Positions 52,435 to 62,827 of a stretch of DNA of 64,000 bases are shown one piece after another (position 1 is the stretch's first letter; the number at the start of each line of letters is the position of its first letter). The notes beneath the pieces are model-generated. The model made no database searches. It was given only the letters and a program-made list of their open reading frames with translations, and was not told the DNA's origin. Where the stretch lies: NCBI RefSeq assembly GCF_003390915.1, contig NZ_QMEM01000001.1, positions 1,178,001-1,242,000 on the forward strand, written 5' to 3'. The DNA is from Lewinella sp. IMCC34183 (GTDB lineage Bacteria > Bacteroidota > Bacteroidia > Chitinophagales > Saprospiraceae). The position numbers were made by a program, and so were the translations under genes.

Positions 52435-53601
52435 CTACACGGGCACTACCCGTACGATACCGGTACCCTCCACGCTTGCGTAGATGTACCCGTCGGGGCC
52501 CATGCGTACGTCGCGGACGCGGCCGAGGTTAGGGATCAGCTCCATTTCACCGACCACCTTCTTTCCGTCGAGGTTGACCAGCTTCAGGTAGCTGAACTTG
52601 AGGCTTCCGACCAGCATATCCCCGTTCCAGCCGGGGTACCGGTCGCCGGTCACGAAGGCCATACCGCTCGGCGCGATGCTGGGCACCCAGTAGTGCAGCG
52701 GTTGCTCCATGCCCGGGCGGGCCACCTCCTCGGTGATCTGGCTGCCGCTGTAGTTGATGCCGTAGGTGATCACGGGCCACCCGTAGTTTTTACCGCGCTC
52801 GATCACGTTTACCTCGTCGCCACCGCGGGGGCCGTGCTCGTTCTCCCAGATCTCGTTGGTGTTCGGGTTGACGGCCATACCCTGCGGATTGCGGTGACCG
52901 TAGGACCAGATGGCCGTCCGGGCTTCCGGATTGCCCACGAAGGGATTATCGGCGGGGATGGTACCGTCGGCGGCGATACGGTACACCTTACCCCCGTCGC
53001 GCGTAGTGTCCTGGGGGTTTTCCTCCCGGTTGCCCCGCTCCCCGATGGTGAAGTACAGCATACCGTCGTCCGGGCCCCAGACCATCCGGCTGCCGTAGTG
53101 CTGCCCCTTCTCGGTGGCCGGACCGCCATCGTAGAGGGAAGTAAAGTTCTCCAGCCGGCTGCCGTCCTCACTGAGGGTACCGCGGCCGACGGAGGTGTAG
53201 CCCTTCTCGCCGCCGTCTTCGGGCCGGCTCCAGCTGAGGTACACGTAGCGGTTATCGTCAAAGTCCTGATCCAGCAGTACGTCGAGCAGGCCACCCTGTC
53301 CGGCATCGCGGACTTCCGGCACTCCGGACACCTCCGTGGAGGCGTCGCCGTCAATAAGCAGCAGCCGCCCATCTTTCACGGTGGCCAGCATCCGGCCGTC
53401 GGGCAGCCAGGTAAATCCCCAGATGATATCCTCGAAGCTGAAAGCCGTTTCTGGCTCGACCCCGGCAGCGGTGAGCATCATGGCGGATTCGGCGGCGGCA
53501 CCGCGATCGGGTGCGGTAGTAGTGTTTTCTTCGGTACTGGCGGCGGCGGGCTCGCAAGCAATGAGGACGACAGGCAGGAACAGGTAAAGGAGGTTGCGCA
53601 T
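52435..53601 (-). CDS. PQQ-dependent aldose sugar dehydrogenase (GSDH family), lipoprotein
   Basis: 388 residues. Lipobox LIAC (Cys16). Six-bladed propeller of the glucose/sorbosone dehydrogenase family: FEDIIWGFTWLPDGRMLAT, GGLLDVLLDQDFDDNRYVYLSW, YHSR-type region around YGSRMVWGPDDGMLYFTIGERG, IWSYGHRNPQGMAVNPNT, ENEHGPRGGDEVNVI and YPGWNGDMLVGSL. It oxidises aldoses in the periplasm with PQQ (YliI/Asd type). A GH-related or thiamine link is not seen. Single gene; a minus-strand terminator lies just upstream of it. Confidence 0.92.
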   Translation of the reverse strand: MRNLLYLFLPVVLIACEPAAASTEENTTTAPDRGAAAESAMMLTAAGVEPETAFSFEDIIWGFTWLPDGRMLATVKDGRLLLIDGDASTEVSGVPEVRDAGQGGLLDVLLDQDFDDNRYVYLSWSRPEDGGEKGYTSVGRGTLSEDGSRLENFTSLYDGGPATEKGQHYGSRMVWGPDDGMLYFTIGERGNREENPQDTTRDGGKVYRIAADGTIPADNPFVGNPEARTAIWSYGHRNPQGMAVNPNTNEIWENEHGPRGGDEVNVIERGKNYGWPVITYGINYSGSQITEEVARPGMEQPLHYWVPSIAPSGMAFVTGDRYPGWNGDMLVGSLKFSYLKLVNLDGKKVVGEMELIPNLGRVRDVRMGPDGYIYASVEGTGIVRVVPV

Positions 53602-53622
53602 GGATGGGAGTTAACTAGAAAA

Positions 53623-53657
53623 CGGGATCGCAGGTGCGCACTGCACCCGCGATCCCG
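53623..53657 (-). terminator. Terminator of the M16 peptidase gene
   Basis: Stem of 9 bp, one mismatch, then 5 bp (53623-53637 with 53643-53657) with a 5-nt loop; on the minus strand it is followed by TTTTC. Confidence 0.82.
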
Positions 53658-53714
53658 CCTAAAGTAACGTCACCTCCCCCAATTGGGTTATGGAGAGTGC
53701 GGCAGTTGATGGGT

Positions 53715-56471
53715 CTACGGCCGTTTTACCGATTCCGTCTTGGCGAAATCGCCGGCGCGGAGGATGACCATCTTGTCTACGTCGATGTACTTTTTGAGCG
53801 CGGCGTTGACCTGCTCGGGGGTAAGTGACATCATCTGCTTCTCGAGCTTCTTGTCCCACTGCATGGTGCGGTCCAGGTAAGCATTGTTACCCAGGTCGCC
53901 GGCCATGCTGCGGTCCTGGGAGCGGCTCACGGCCTGCCCCTGTACCCAACCGCTCTTGGCGGCCGCCAGCTCCTCGGCGGTGAAGCCCTCGGTACGGGCC
54001 TTGTCGATCTCCTCGCGGAACGCTTTCTCCAGGGCCTCGCGGTTCTCGGGATTGTAGATGGCGTAGGACATGAAGCTTGCGCGCTCGTCCAGGGCGCTGG
54101 CCCCGAACTGGCTGCCGACCCCGTAGCTGAGGCCGTCCTGTTGCCGGATGCGGGTGGCCAGGCGGCTGTTAAGGAAGCCGCCCCCCAGCATGTAGTTACC
54201 CAGTACGAGGGCGGGATAGTCGGGGTGGTCCTGGCTGACGGGCAGCGTCTGTACGGCCACGAACCAGGCGTTCGCCTTGTCGGGCGTTTCGATCTTGACG
54301 GCCTCGGCCTTTACGGGCTCGTAGGTCCGGGCGATACGCTCGAAGGGAACGGGGCTGGTCCAGTCGCCGAAGTTGCGTTCAAGGGCTTCCGTAACGGCGT
54401 CCGCGTCCATATCCCCACTGGCGGAAAAGATGATATTCGCCCCGCCATATACGTCGTCGTAGTAGGCCTTCACGTCGGCTACGGTCAGGGCCTTGAGGGC
54501 CTCTACCTGCTCGTCGAAGGTGCGTACGTAAAAGGGGTGATCCTTCGGGTAGTCATTCGTCCGGCGCTGCATTTCGGTAAAGACGATGGCCTGGGGGTCG
54601 CTGCGGCTCTCTTCGATAGCGGCCAGTCCTTCCTTCTTCATCTTTGCAAACTCCTCCTCCGGGAAGGTGGGGTGGCGCATGATCTCACCCAGGAGATCGA
54701 TCACGGCGGGGAGCTTTTCGTTCTCCGCCTCGATGTAGGCGATGGACATAGATTCGTCACCGGACAGGTTGACGCGGGCCTTCAGCTCGTCCAGCTTGTC
54801 CTGGATCTCCTGGCGGGAATATTTTTCGGTACCCATCATGAGCATCCGGCCGATGTAGCCGGCGGCAAAGGAGCGGCCGGTAGCGGCTTCCAGGTTGCCC
54901 AGGTTGAAGCGCAGTTGGGCGTTCACGCTGTTGCCCCGGGTCTCCTTGGGGAGGAGCATGTACTCGATATTGCCTGCCTCGCCGAGGGTGCCGGTGACTG
55001 TGCGGCTGTCGATGTTATCGTAGGAGGGGTCGAATTCCTCCCCCTCGGCAATGGCTTCGCGGCCCTCATAGCCCTCGGTGAAGGCGGTCAGGTCGTTCAC
55101 CTCCGGGATGGTCGCCCGGTCGGGGGCCTGTACGGGGTAGAAGCGGCCTACCGTCCGGTTCTGGGGCTTGAAGTACTGGGTGGCGACCCGAACGACGTCG
55201 TCGAGCGTCACCTGCTCCACGCGGTCGCGGTAGATGTAGCCGAGGCGCCAGTCGCCCTGCGCGATATAGCCGCTCATCTGCAGGCCTACGCGGTTGGCAT
55301 CGCGCTGTCCCAGTTCGAAGTTCTTGAGGATGCCGTCCTTGGCCCGCTTGACCTGCTCCTCGGTCGGAGGGTTCATGGCGAGGCTATCGAGGGTATTCTT
55401 CAGTTTGGTTTCCACCTCGCCCAGGTCGTTTTCCTTGAGCACGTTAGCGTTAAAGAAGGCGAATCCCGGCTCGGCGAGCGCGGGGGCAAAGCCCCACAGC
55501 ATGCTGGCGTTGCCGTTCTCCACGAGAGCCTTGTACAGAATTCCGTTCGGCTCGTCGGTCAGCGTATTCATCAATACGGCTATGGCCGCGTAATCGGGGT
55601 GCGGACCGGCCGGGATGTGATAGGCGGCCTGTACCACCTGTACGTCGCCTACCCGCTTCAGTTCCACGAACCGCTCACCGTCCTGGACGGGCTCGCGGGT
55701 GTAGGTGGGATACAGGGTACGCTCGGGCCGTGGGATGCTGCCGAACTTCTCCTGCACCAGGTCGAGTACGCGGTCGGGATCGAATTTACCGGCCACCACC
55801 AGTACGGCGTTGTCGGGCTGGTAGTACTTGCGGTAGAAACCCTGGAGCCGCTCGATGGGCACGTTCTCCAGGTCGGCCTTGGAGCCGATGGTCGACTTAC
55901 CGTAATTGTGCCAGAGGTAGGCGCTGCTCAGGACGCGCTCCATCAGCACGCCGCCGGGGTCGTTCTCGCCGCTTTCGAATTCGTTGCGGACGACGGTCAT
56001 CTCGCTCTCCAAATCCTCCTTGGCGATAAAGGAATTGACCATACGATCCGCCTCCAGGTCGAGGGCCCACTCCAGGTTTTCGTCCGTGGCGGAAAAGGTC
56101 TCGAAGTAGTTCGTGCGGTCGTACCAGGTGGTACCGTTGGGGCGCGCACCGTGCTCGGTGAGTTCCTGCGGGATATCGGGGTGGTCGGGCGTGCCCTTGA
56201 AGACGAGGTGCTCCAGCAAGTGAGCCATGCCGGTTTCGCCGTAGGCCTCGTGGCGGCTGCCCACCTTGTAGGTGATGTTTACGGTGGCGGTCGGTACCGA
56301 CTGGTCGGGGAACAGCAGCACGCTCAGGCCGTTGTCTAGGCGGTACTCGGTGACACCTTCCACGGTGGTAATTTTTTCGGGGGGGGCGGCGTCCTGTGCC
56401 TGCACTACCCCGCTGACGGGGAAGAGGCAACAAATGCAGGCCGCAAGAGAAAAGGTCCGGTTATAGCGCAT
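53715..56471 (-). CDS. M16 family zinc metallopeptidase (two-domain, pitrilysin-like)
   Basis: 918 residues with signal peptide (to AQDAAP). The inverted zinc motif HLLEH (His84, Glu87, His88) with Glu164 in NEFESGEND as third ligand is in the first half; the second half (from ~480) is the inactive pairing domain, with the RY-type segment LNSRLATRIRQQDGLSYGVGS. This full-length architecture fits periplasmic M16 peptidases that degrade medium-size peptides. The downstream HTCS gene on the same strand is 121 bp away. Confidence 0.95.
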   Translation of the reverse strand: MRYNRTFSLAACICCLFPVSGVVQAQDAAPPEKITTVEGVTEYRLDNGLSVLLFPDQSVPTATVNITYKVGSRHEAYGETGMAHLLEHLVFKGTPDHPDIPQELTEHGARPNGTTWYDRTNYFETFSATDENLEWALDLEADRMVNSFIAKEDLESEMTVVRNEFESGENDPGGVLMERVLSSAYLWHNYGKSTIGSKADLENVPIERLQGFYRKYYQPDNAVLVVAGKFDPDRVLDLVQEKFGSIPRPERTLYPTYTREPVQDGERFVELKRVGDVQVVQAAYHIPAGPHPDYAAIAVLMNTLTDEPNGILYKALVENGNASMLWGFAPALAEPGFAFFNANVLKENDLGEVETKLKNTLDSLAMNPPTEEQVKRAKDGILKNFELGQRDANRVGLQMSGYIAQGDWRLGYIYRDRVEQVTLDDVVRVATQYFKPQNRTVGRFYPVQAPDRATIPEVNDLTAFTEGYEGREAIAEGEEFDPSYDNIDSRTVTGTLGEAGNIEYMLLPKETRGNSVNAQLRFNLGNLEAATGRSFAAGYIGRMLMMGTEKYSRQEIQDKLDELKARVNLSGDESMSIAYIEAENEKLPAVIDLLGEIMRHPTFPEEEFAKMKKEGLAAIEESRSDPQAIVFTEMQRRTNDYPKDHPFYVRTFDEQVEALKALTVADVKAYYDDVYGGANIIFSASGDMDADAVTEALERNFGDWTSPVPFERIARTYEPVKAEAVKIETPDKANAWFVAVQTLPVSQDHPDYPALVLGNYMLGGGFLNSRLATRIRQQDGLSYGVGSQFGASALDERASFMSYAIYNPENREALEKAFREEIDKARTEGFTAEELAAAKSGWVQGQAVSRSQDRSMAGDLGNNAYLDRTMQWDKKLEKQMMSLTPEQVNAALKKYIDVDKMVILRAGDFAKTESVKRP

Positions 56472-56592
56472 ATGAAGGGTTGATTAAGGGTTAGTCCAAA
56501 GGACTACATAATGTACGGAAGGATGCACGCTACTAGACCAGTGGCGGGGATTACTCTACGAAGACGTCGGATACGGGACGCAATCCGCCGCC

Positions 56593-59500
56593 CTAGGCCT
56601 GCGGCAGGGGATTGCGGGCGGCCTCGCCACGCGCATAAGCGCTGGGCGATACCCCGAAGAACTTTTTGAACAGCCGGCTGAAGTACTTCGGATCGCTGAA
56701 CCCACAGGCGTAGGCGGCCTCGGACACCGGCACGCCGGCCTCCCGCAATTGCTGGGCGGCCCGCTTAAGCTTGTACACGTTGACGAAATCGCTGACCGAC
56801 AGCCCCGTCAGCGACTTGATCTTCTTGTACAGCAGGCTCCGGCTCACGCAGAGCCCGGCGGCCAGCTGGTCGTGGCTGAAGGTGGCGTCGGTGTACTCGC
56901 TCCCGAGAATGGTGTACACCTTCTCCAAAAATTCCTCGTCGACCGGCCCGAGGTCATCCGCTGCGGGTGCGGGGGCCGGATCGGCAAGGAAGCGGCGGCG
57001 CAGCCGCTCGCGGGAAGCGATCAGCGACTCGATACGCGCCAGTAGGATACGCAGGTCGAAGGGCTTGGGCAGGTAGTCGTCCGCCCCCACGGCCAGTCCC
57101 TGCAGCTGATTCTCCACGAGCGCGCGGGCGGTGAGGAGCACGATCGGCACGTGGGAGGTTTCCAGATCACTGCGAAGGCGACGGCACAGTTCCAGACCGT
57201 CCATGTGGGGCATCATGATGTCGCTCACCAGCAGGTCCGGCGCATGCTCGCGGGCCAGGGCATAGCCTTCGCGGCCGTCGCTGGCCTGCAACACGCGGTA
57301 GCGGGGGCGGAGACTGCGTACCAGCAGTTCGCGCAGTTCGCGGTTGTCCTCCACGACCAGCACGAGCGGCTGGTCGCCCCGCTCCGGCGCGGGGGCGGGG
57401 CTATCGGTGGGTCCCTGGGCAGCTAGCAATTCCTCGCGCAGGGCGGCTACCGGCACGGTCAGGCGGCCCGGGCGGACGGTATCCGTCTCCACCACCGCAT
57501 CCGGAGGAAAGGCGGACCGGGAACAGGGGAGGCTGACGGTAAAGGCCGAGCCACGCCCCGGCGCGCTCGTTGCGGAGACCGTGCCGCCTAGCAGCTCGGC
57601 GAGCTCGCGCGTCAGGGACAGGCCGATACCGGACCCCGGCAGGGTGGCATTCTCGGTGGTGGGCGACTGGTAAAAGTGCTCGAATATCTTACCCAGGTGG
57701 TCGGGTTCCATTCCCGCGCCGGTATCCACCACCCGGAAAACCGCGAGGCAGGACCGATCCACCGTTTCCTGCCGGTACGACAGGCGAATGGATCCCCCCT
57801 CCCCGGTATACTTGAAAGCGTTGGCCAGCAGATTGTACAGGATGTGTTCCACCTTGCCGGTATCCAGCCATGGGTGGGTTTCCCGGTCCGGCAGGCGAAG
57901 ACGGAAGTCGATCCCCCGGTGTTCGGCCAGGTCCGTGAAGGAGGCGAACAGGTCGCGCAGGTAGGCGTTGACGTCCGTTCGGGCCGCCCGGACGCGGGTC
58001 TTCCCCTCCTCCAGCTGCCGGAAGGTCATCAGCTGATTGATCAGGTGCAGCAGCCGCTGGGCATTTCGGTTGATGACGGTGAGCGTGTGGCGGTCGTCGG
58101 CCGAGCCGGTAAAGTCGCGGAGGAGGCTGGCCACCGGATCGATGATCAGGGTGAGCGGCGTACGGAACTCGTGGGAAATATTGGTGAAGAACCGTAGCCG
58201 CAGTTCGTTAACCGCCCGTACCCGCTCGTTGAGGTCGATGAGCTGGTCGCGCTGTACGGCCAGCTCGCGCGCCTGCTGCTCGATCCGGCTCTGCCGCTCG
58301 CCAAGTTCCTGGTTGGTAGACCGCAGGTGCTCTTTCTGTCGTTCGATCTCGAGGGTCCGCTGCCGGACCTGTAGTTCCAGCCGCTGCGTTTGCCGGCGCA
58401 GGTAACGGATCCGCCACCGCACGTACCCGATGACGAGCAGCACCAGCAGGGCCACGGCGAGCAGGCGAAACGGCAGGGTCTTCCAGAAGGGCGGGTATAC
58501 GATCACCCGTAGAGCGGTGGGCGTATCCTGCCACTGTCCGTCGCCGTGGGCGGCCCGCACCCGGAAGGTGTACGTTCCGCCCGACAGGTTGGTATAGCTG
58601 GCAAAGCGGCGATCCGAGGAAACCGTCACCCACTCCTGGTCAACGCCCTCCAGCCGGTAGGCAAAACGGGCCTGTTCCGGGAGGAAATAATCGAGGGAGG
58701 AAAAGCCGATCGAGAAGGCGTTATCCAGGTAGGAAAGGTGTACTTCCGTAGCTTCGGAGATCGCCCGGTCGAGCGTCACCCGCCCGTGCCGCACCTCTCC
58801 CGGCACAACGCCCTCGTTGAGTACTTCGAGCCGGGTGAGGATCGCGCGCGGCTGGTAGGGATAGGGGCGCAGCTGCTCGGGATGGAAATAGTTGAGGCCC
58901 GCCACCGTACCGAAATACAGGCGGCCATCATCGTCCCGGTGGCTCGCCGACCAGTAGAACTGATTGCTCAGCAGGCCATCGCCCACGAAGTAGTTCCTAA
59001 AGCTTTTGTGGCGGGGATCAAAGGCTGCCAGCCCATGATCGGTCCCCAGCCAGAGGCGGCCGTTGCTGTCTTCCTCGATGCTGTAGACCACGTTGTTGCA
59101 GAGCCCGTCGCCCTTGTCGAAGCGGTGGAATTGTCTGTCCGTTTCACCGTTCTCCTGGGTGTAGGCGATGCCGTGGCCGTACGTCCCCAGCCAGATACGG
59201 CCGTCGCGGGCCTGCCGCAGGGCCAGGACGTAGTCGCCGGGCAGGCTCAATGAATCGGAGGGATCGGCCCGGTAGTGCTCCAGTTCCGCGGCCTCGATCC
59301 GGGCGTCGCCGGGACCGATGGCGGTGGCGGGAAAGCGATACAGTCCCCTGCGCGTGCCTACCCAGTACCGGCCGCCGCGGTCGCGGAGGAGGCAGCCCAC
59401 TTCCGACAGGATTTGCTCGCCGTCGGGGTCGGTGATAGGTGTGGTGGTACCGCTCGTTGGGTCGAACAGGTAGAGACCGCTGAGGGCGCCGACCAGCAGG

Positions 59501-60894
59501 AAACCCCGCGGGTCTTCCCAAAGGGAAGAAATGAATCCCGGGGCACTGGGCTCGGAAACAAACCGACTGCCGTCAGCGGCGTCCACCATGCGGTTCAGCC
59601 CGTTGCCCCAGGTGCCGATCCACAGCGTTTCGGACCGGTCGCGCAACAGGGAGGTCACGAAGTCGCCACTCAGGCTGTTGGGATCGGCGGGATCGTGGCG
59701 GTAATAGCTAACCACCCTGCTGTCCGGGTGATAGCGGTTGAGCCCGCCCCCTGCGGTACCCAGCCATAGGGTATTGCCTTCCGCCAGGATGGAGTTTACC
59801 GTAGGCGCGTTCAGTCCGGCCGCGGCCGGCGGGGCGGTGACGCCTACCGTACCGAAGCGGTGCTGGTGCAGGTTGTAGCGGTTTACCCCACCCTTCTCGG
59901 TGCCCACCCAGACGTTGCCGACGTCGTCGGCCAGCAGGGAATTGACGAAGGTGTTATTCAGCTGCGGCGTAGCGCCGGTGCGGTGGGTCACTCGTCCGAA
60001 GCTTTCGCTGCCGGGTTGGTAGGTTGCCAATCCTCCCAACGTACCCAGTAAAAGGCGGCCGTTTCCGTCGCGGGTCATGGCGGTCACCGAGTTGTGTACC
60101 AGACTACCGGGATCCGCGGGGTCATGCACAAATAGGCGTTCGGCTCCGTCGGCGGTCACCTTGCGCAGCAGCCCGTGCATGGTACCTATCCAGAGGGTGT
60201 CTGTCGTGGCGTGGAGGGAAAGCACTTCGGACGTAGGCAGGCGGTCGAGCTCACTGACCTCCGCGCGGCGGGGTTCGTTGCCGGTGCGACCGATCGTCCA
60301 CAGCCCGTCGTCGGTCCCGATCCAGGCGCGCCCGTCCGATACCGGCTCAATAGCATTCACCGAGCCGCTGCCCAGGGCGTATACAGTGGGCGCGCCGCCC
60401 CCGGGCGGCACCACGAAGAGCTGACCGTCCCGCGTTCCGATGCGCATGGCGCCGGTGGCATCACCCACCACGACGGAGATGTCGCCCACCTGGAGGGCCG
60501 CGGGCAGGTCGGCGGTACTTACGAAGCGCTCGCGCCCGAGGTCGTAGAGCGCGATGCCGGCGACCGTACCGATCCACAGGGTCCCCTGCGGGTCTTCGGC
60601 GAGTGTGCGAACGAAGTTGTGCGGCAGCCCCGGTCCCTCGGACGGCTGGGCGGTGAAGGTGCGCAGCTCATAGCCGTCGTAGCGACACAGCCCGTTCCAG
60701 GTAGCGAACCACATAAAGCCACGGCTGTCGCGGTAGATGGCGTCTACGGTATTCTGGGGCAGGCCGTCGTCGGTGGTGAGGTACTCGAAGTGGTACGGGA
60801 AGTTCTGCCCCGCCGCCGAAGCGGAGAGCACTAAAAGCAGCAGCAGCCCCAGCAGACGGGGGGCGCTCACCAGCACGTGATTACGGTTCAGCAT
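56593..60894 (-). CDS. Hybrid two-component system sensor/regulator (HTCS)
   Basis: 1433 residues in one chain: signal peptide (LLGLLLLLVLSASAAGQ), two beta-propellers of reg_prop repeats (~30-690; GLPQNTVDAIYRDSRGFMWF, VWVGTEKGGVNRYN), Y_Y_Y domain (~735-800), membrane helix (~806-826), coiled-coil, HisKA with His908 (FFTNISHEFRTPLTLI), HATPase (~960-1110), receiver with Asp1225 (LLVSDIMMPHMDGLEL) and an AraC-type HTH (~1330-1425; SEAAYACGFSDPKYFSRLFKKF). HTCS proteins sense periplasmic oligosaccharides and activate nearby polysaccharide loci. No SusCD pair is adjacent, so its target is elsewhere or beyond the window. The next 1.9 kb is repeat DNA. Confidence 0.95.
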   Translation of the reverse strand: MLNRNHVLVSAPRLLGLLLLLVLSASAAGQNFPYHFEYLTTDDGLPQNTVDAIYRDSRGFMWFATWNGLCRYDGYELRTFTAQPSEGPGLPHNFVRTLAEDPQGTLWIGTVAGIALYDLGRERFVSTADLPAALQVGDISVVVGDATGAMRIGTRDGQLFVVPPGGGAPTVYALGSGSVNAIEPVSDGRAWIGTDDGLWTIGRTGNEPRRAEVSELDRLPTSEVLSLHATTDTLWIGTMHGLLRKVTADGAERLFVHDPADPGSLVHNSVTAMTRDGNGRLLLGTLGGLATYQPGSESFGRVTHRTGATPQLNNTFVNSLLADDVGNVWVGTEKGGVNRYNLHQHRFGTVGVTAPPAAAGLNAPTVNSILAEGNTLWLGTAGGGLNRYHPDSRVVSYYRHDPADPNSLSGDFVTSLLRDRSETLWIGTWGNGLNRMVDAADGSRFVSEPSAPGFISSLWEDPRGFLLVGALSGLYLFDPTSGTTTPITDPDGEQILSEVGCLLRDRGGRYWVGTRRGLYRFPATAIGPGDARIEAAELEHYRADPSDSLSLPGDYVLALRQARDGRIWLGTYGHGIAYTQENGETDRQFHRFDKGDGLCNNVVYSIEEDSNGRLWLGTDHGLAAFDPRHKSFRNYFVGDGLLSNQFYWSASHRDDDGRLYFGTVAGLNYFHPEQLRPYPYQPRAILTRLEVLNEGVVPGEVRHGRVTLDRAISEATEVHLSYLDNAFSIGFSSLDYFLPEQARFAYRLEGVDQEWVTVSSDRRFASYTNLSGGTYTFRVRAAHGDGQWQDTPTALRVIVYPPFWKTLPFRLLAVALLVLLVIGYVRWRIRYLRRQTQRLELQVRQRTLEIERQKEHLRSTNQELGERQSRIEQQARELAVQRDQLIDLNERVRAVNELRLRFFTNISHEFRTPLTLIIDPVASLLRDFTGSADDRHTLTVINRNAQRLLHLINQLMTFRQLEEGKTRVRAARTDVNAYLRDLFASFTDLAEHRGIDFRLRLPDRETHPWLDTGKVEHILYNLLANAFKYTGEGGSIRLSYRQETVDRSCLAVFRVVDTGAGMEPDHLGKIFEHFYQSPTTENATLPGSGIGLSLTRELAELLGGTVSATSAPGRGSAFTVSLPCSRSAFPPDAVVETDTVRPGRLTVPVAALREELLAAQGPTDSPAPAPERGDQPLVLVVEDNRELRELLVRSLRPRYRVLQASDGREGYALAREHAPDLLVSDIMMPHMDGLELCRRLRSDLETSHVPIVLLTARALVENQLQGLAVGADDYLPKPFDLRILLARIESLIASRERLRRRFLADPAPAPAADDLGPVDEEFLEKVYTILGSEYTDATFSHDQLAAGLCVSRSLLYKKIKSLTGLSVSDFVNVYKLKRAAQQLREAGVPVSEAAYACGFSDPKYFSRLFKKFFGVSPSAYARGEAARNPLPQA

Positions 60895-61024
60895 GATACG
60901 ACGACTGTAAGAAACGAAGTAGTGGACAATGTATGACCGTGGGGTGGGGATTTCGGCGGCGTCCGTCTGCCCGGCACCTATTGGGTACGGGATGGATCGT
61001 TGGCTTTAGGGGGGGAAAGTTTCA

Positions 61025-61275
61025 CACAGATCGCCTGCGGCTTACACAGAGGCGCTACGTTTCAGTACAGATGGCCACAGATCCCTGCAGTACTGATGCG
61101 GAGGCGCGCACGACTGAAAGTGGGACTGTAGAGATGAGCATGGCCTGCGGACTGTCCGCGGCATCCGTAGGACAGGTTTCACACAGATCGCCTGCGGCTA
61201 ACACGGAGGCGCTACGCTTCAGCACAGATTTTCGCAGATTCCCGCAGGAATGATGCGGAGGCCCGCAAGACTGAC
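61025..61275. repeat. Degenerate partial copies of the tandem repeat
   Basis: Two shorter copies of the CACAGATCGCCTGCGG...ACACGGAGGCGCT sub-unit (starting 61025 and 61182) precede the full 505-bp units; the same sub-unit recurs at 61667, 62172 and 62677. The segment 60895-61024 between the HTCS gene and these copies shows no gene. Confidence 0.75.
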
Positions 61276-62748
61276 GCGAGATTACACGGATAGGCCTGAC
61301 CTGCGGTCTGTCCGCGGCACCGGCGCGCATTGCTCCGGAGGAATCAACACCCACCTAGCTACCAAAACACGCTAAGTTGTCCAAAGAGTCAGACGGGTTA
61401 GGAAGACCGCCCTTGCGAACGCCCGGGGGCCGGGCCCCTAACCGGCGTGAAAAAACCTACACTGTATGAGCCGGTGAAGGTGCCGAGTTATCGAGATGGC
61501 ATTATTTGGGTACGCAGTTGATCGAAGTGGGTGTGGCTGGTGCGAGTTTGTAGGTTTTAGCCGGTTCGGGGTTTGGACACCGAGCAGGCGGGCGCACAGG
61601 CTTGATCTTTTGGTTCTTTTCCATCAAGGGAAAAGAACGGGGGGCTGGCAGTAGAACCAGTTTTACCACAGATCGCCTGCGACGACACGGAGGCGCTGCG
61701 CTTCAGCACAGACTTTCACAGATTCCCGCAGGGCTGATGCGGAGGCGCGCAGGACTGATGCAATAGCGCGTACTACTGACGCGAGATTACACGGATTAGG
61801 CCCAACCTGCGGTCTGTCCGCGGCACCGGCGCGCATTGCTCTGGAGGAATCAACACCCACCTAGCTACCAAAACACGCTAAGTTGTCCAAAGAGTCAGAC
61901 GGGTTAGGAAGACCGCCCTTGCGAACGCCCGGGGGCCGGACCCCGAACCGGCGTAAAGAAACCTACACTGTATGAGCGGGTGAAGGTGCCGAGTTATCGA
62001 GATGGCATTATTTGGGTACGCAGTTGATCGAAGTGGGTGTGGCTGGTGCGAGTTTGTAGGTTTTAGCCGGTTCGGGGTTTGGACACCGAGCAGGCGGGTG
62101 CACAGGCTTGATCTTTTGGTTCTTTTCCATCAAGGGAAAAGAACGGAGGGTGGCAGTAGAACCTGTTTTACCACAGATCGCCTGCGGCGACACGGAGGCG
62201 CTGCGCTTCAGCACAGACTTTCACAGATTCCCGCAGGGCTGATGCGGAGGCGCGCAGGACTGATGCAATAGCGCGTACTACTGATGCGGGATTACACGGA
62301 TAGGCCTGACCTGCGGTCTGTCCGCGGCACCGGCGCGCATTGCTCCGGAGGAATCAACACCCACCTAGCTACCAAAACACGCCAAGTTGACCAAAGAGTC
62401 AGACGGGTTAGGGAGACCGCCCTTGCGAACGCCCGGGGGCCGGGCCCCTAACCGGCGTGAAAAAACCTACACTGTATGAGCCGGTGAAGGTGCCGAGTTA
62501 TCGAGATGGCATTATTTGGGTACGCAGTTGATCGAAGTGGGTGTGGCTGGTGCGAGTTTGTAGGTTTTAGCCGGTTAGGGGTTTGGACACCGAGCAGGCG
62601 GGCGCACAGGCTTGATCTTTTGGTTCTTTTCCATCAAGGGAAAAGAACGGGGGGCTGGCAGTAGAACCAGTTTTACCACAGATCGCCTGCGACGACACGG
62701 AGGCGCTGCGCTTCAGCACAGATGGCCGCAGATTCCCGCAGGATTGAT
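61276..62748. repeat. Three tandem copies of a ~505-bp unit
   Basis: Units run 61276-61780, 61781-62285 (both 505 bp) and 62286-62748 (463 bp; lacks ~40 bp near its end). They differ by a handful of substitutions and 1-bp indels. Each holds a perfect 10-bp hairpin GTTCTTTTCC-ATCAAG-GGAAAAGAAC (near 61613, 62119, 62623) and a GC-rich palindrome GGGGGCCGGGCCCC (unit 2 diverges there). Units 1 and 3 share variants that unit 2 lacks. Small frames inside are poor candidates for genes. No transposase is present. Confidence 0.9.
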
Positions 62749-62827
62749 GCGGGATTACACGGATTAGGTCAGACCTGCGGTCGCGCCGCGGTGCCACTAC
62801 CCTCCCCTACTTGCGCCCGACTTTCCG

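Noticed and set aside
54141-56339. 732-codon frame antisense to the M16 peptidase
   Set aside because: Shadow of a gene with an intact zinc motif; translation shows no recognisable domains.
62002-62271. Small frame MALFGYAVDRSG... within the tandem repeat
   Set aside because: Broken or changed in the other units and crosses the hairpin; better explained as repeat DNA.
61276-62748. CRISPR array
   Set aside because: The repeats are ~505 bp and contiguous without unique spacers, and there are no cas genes.
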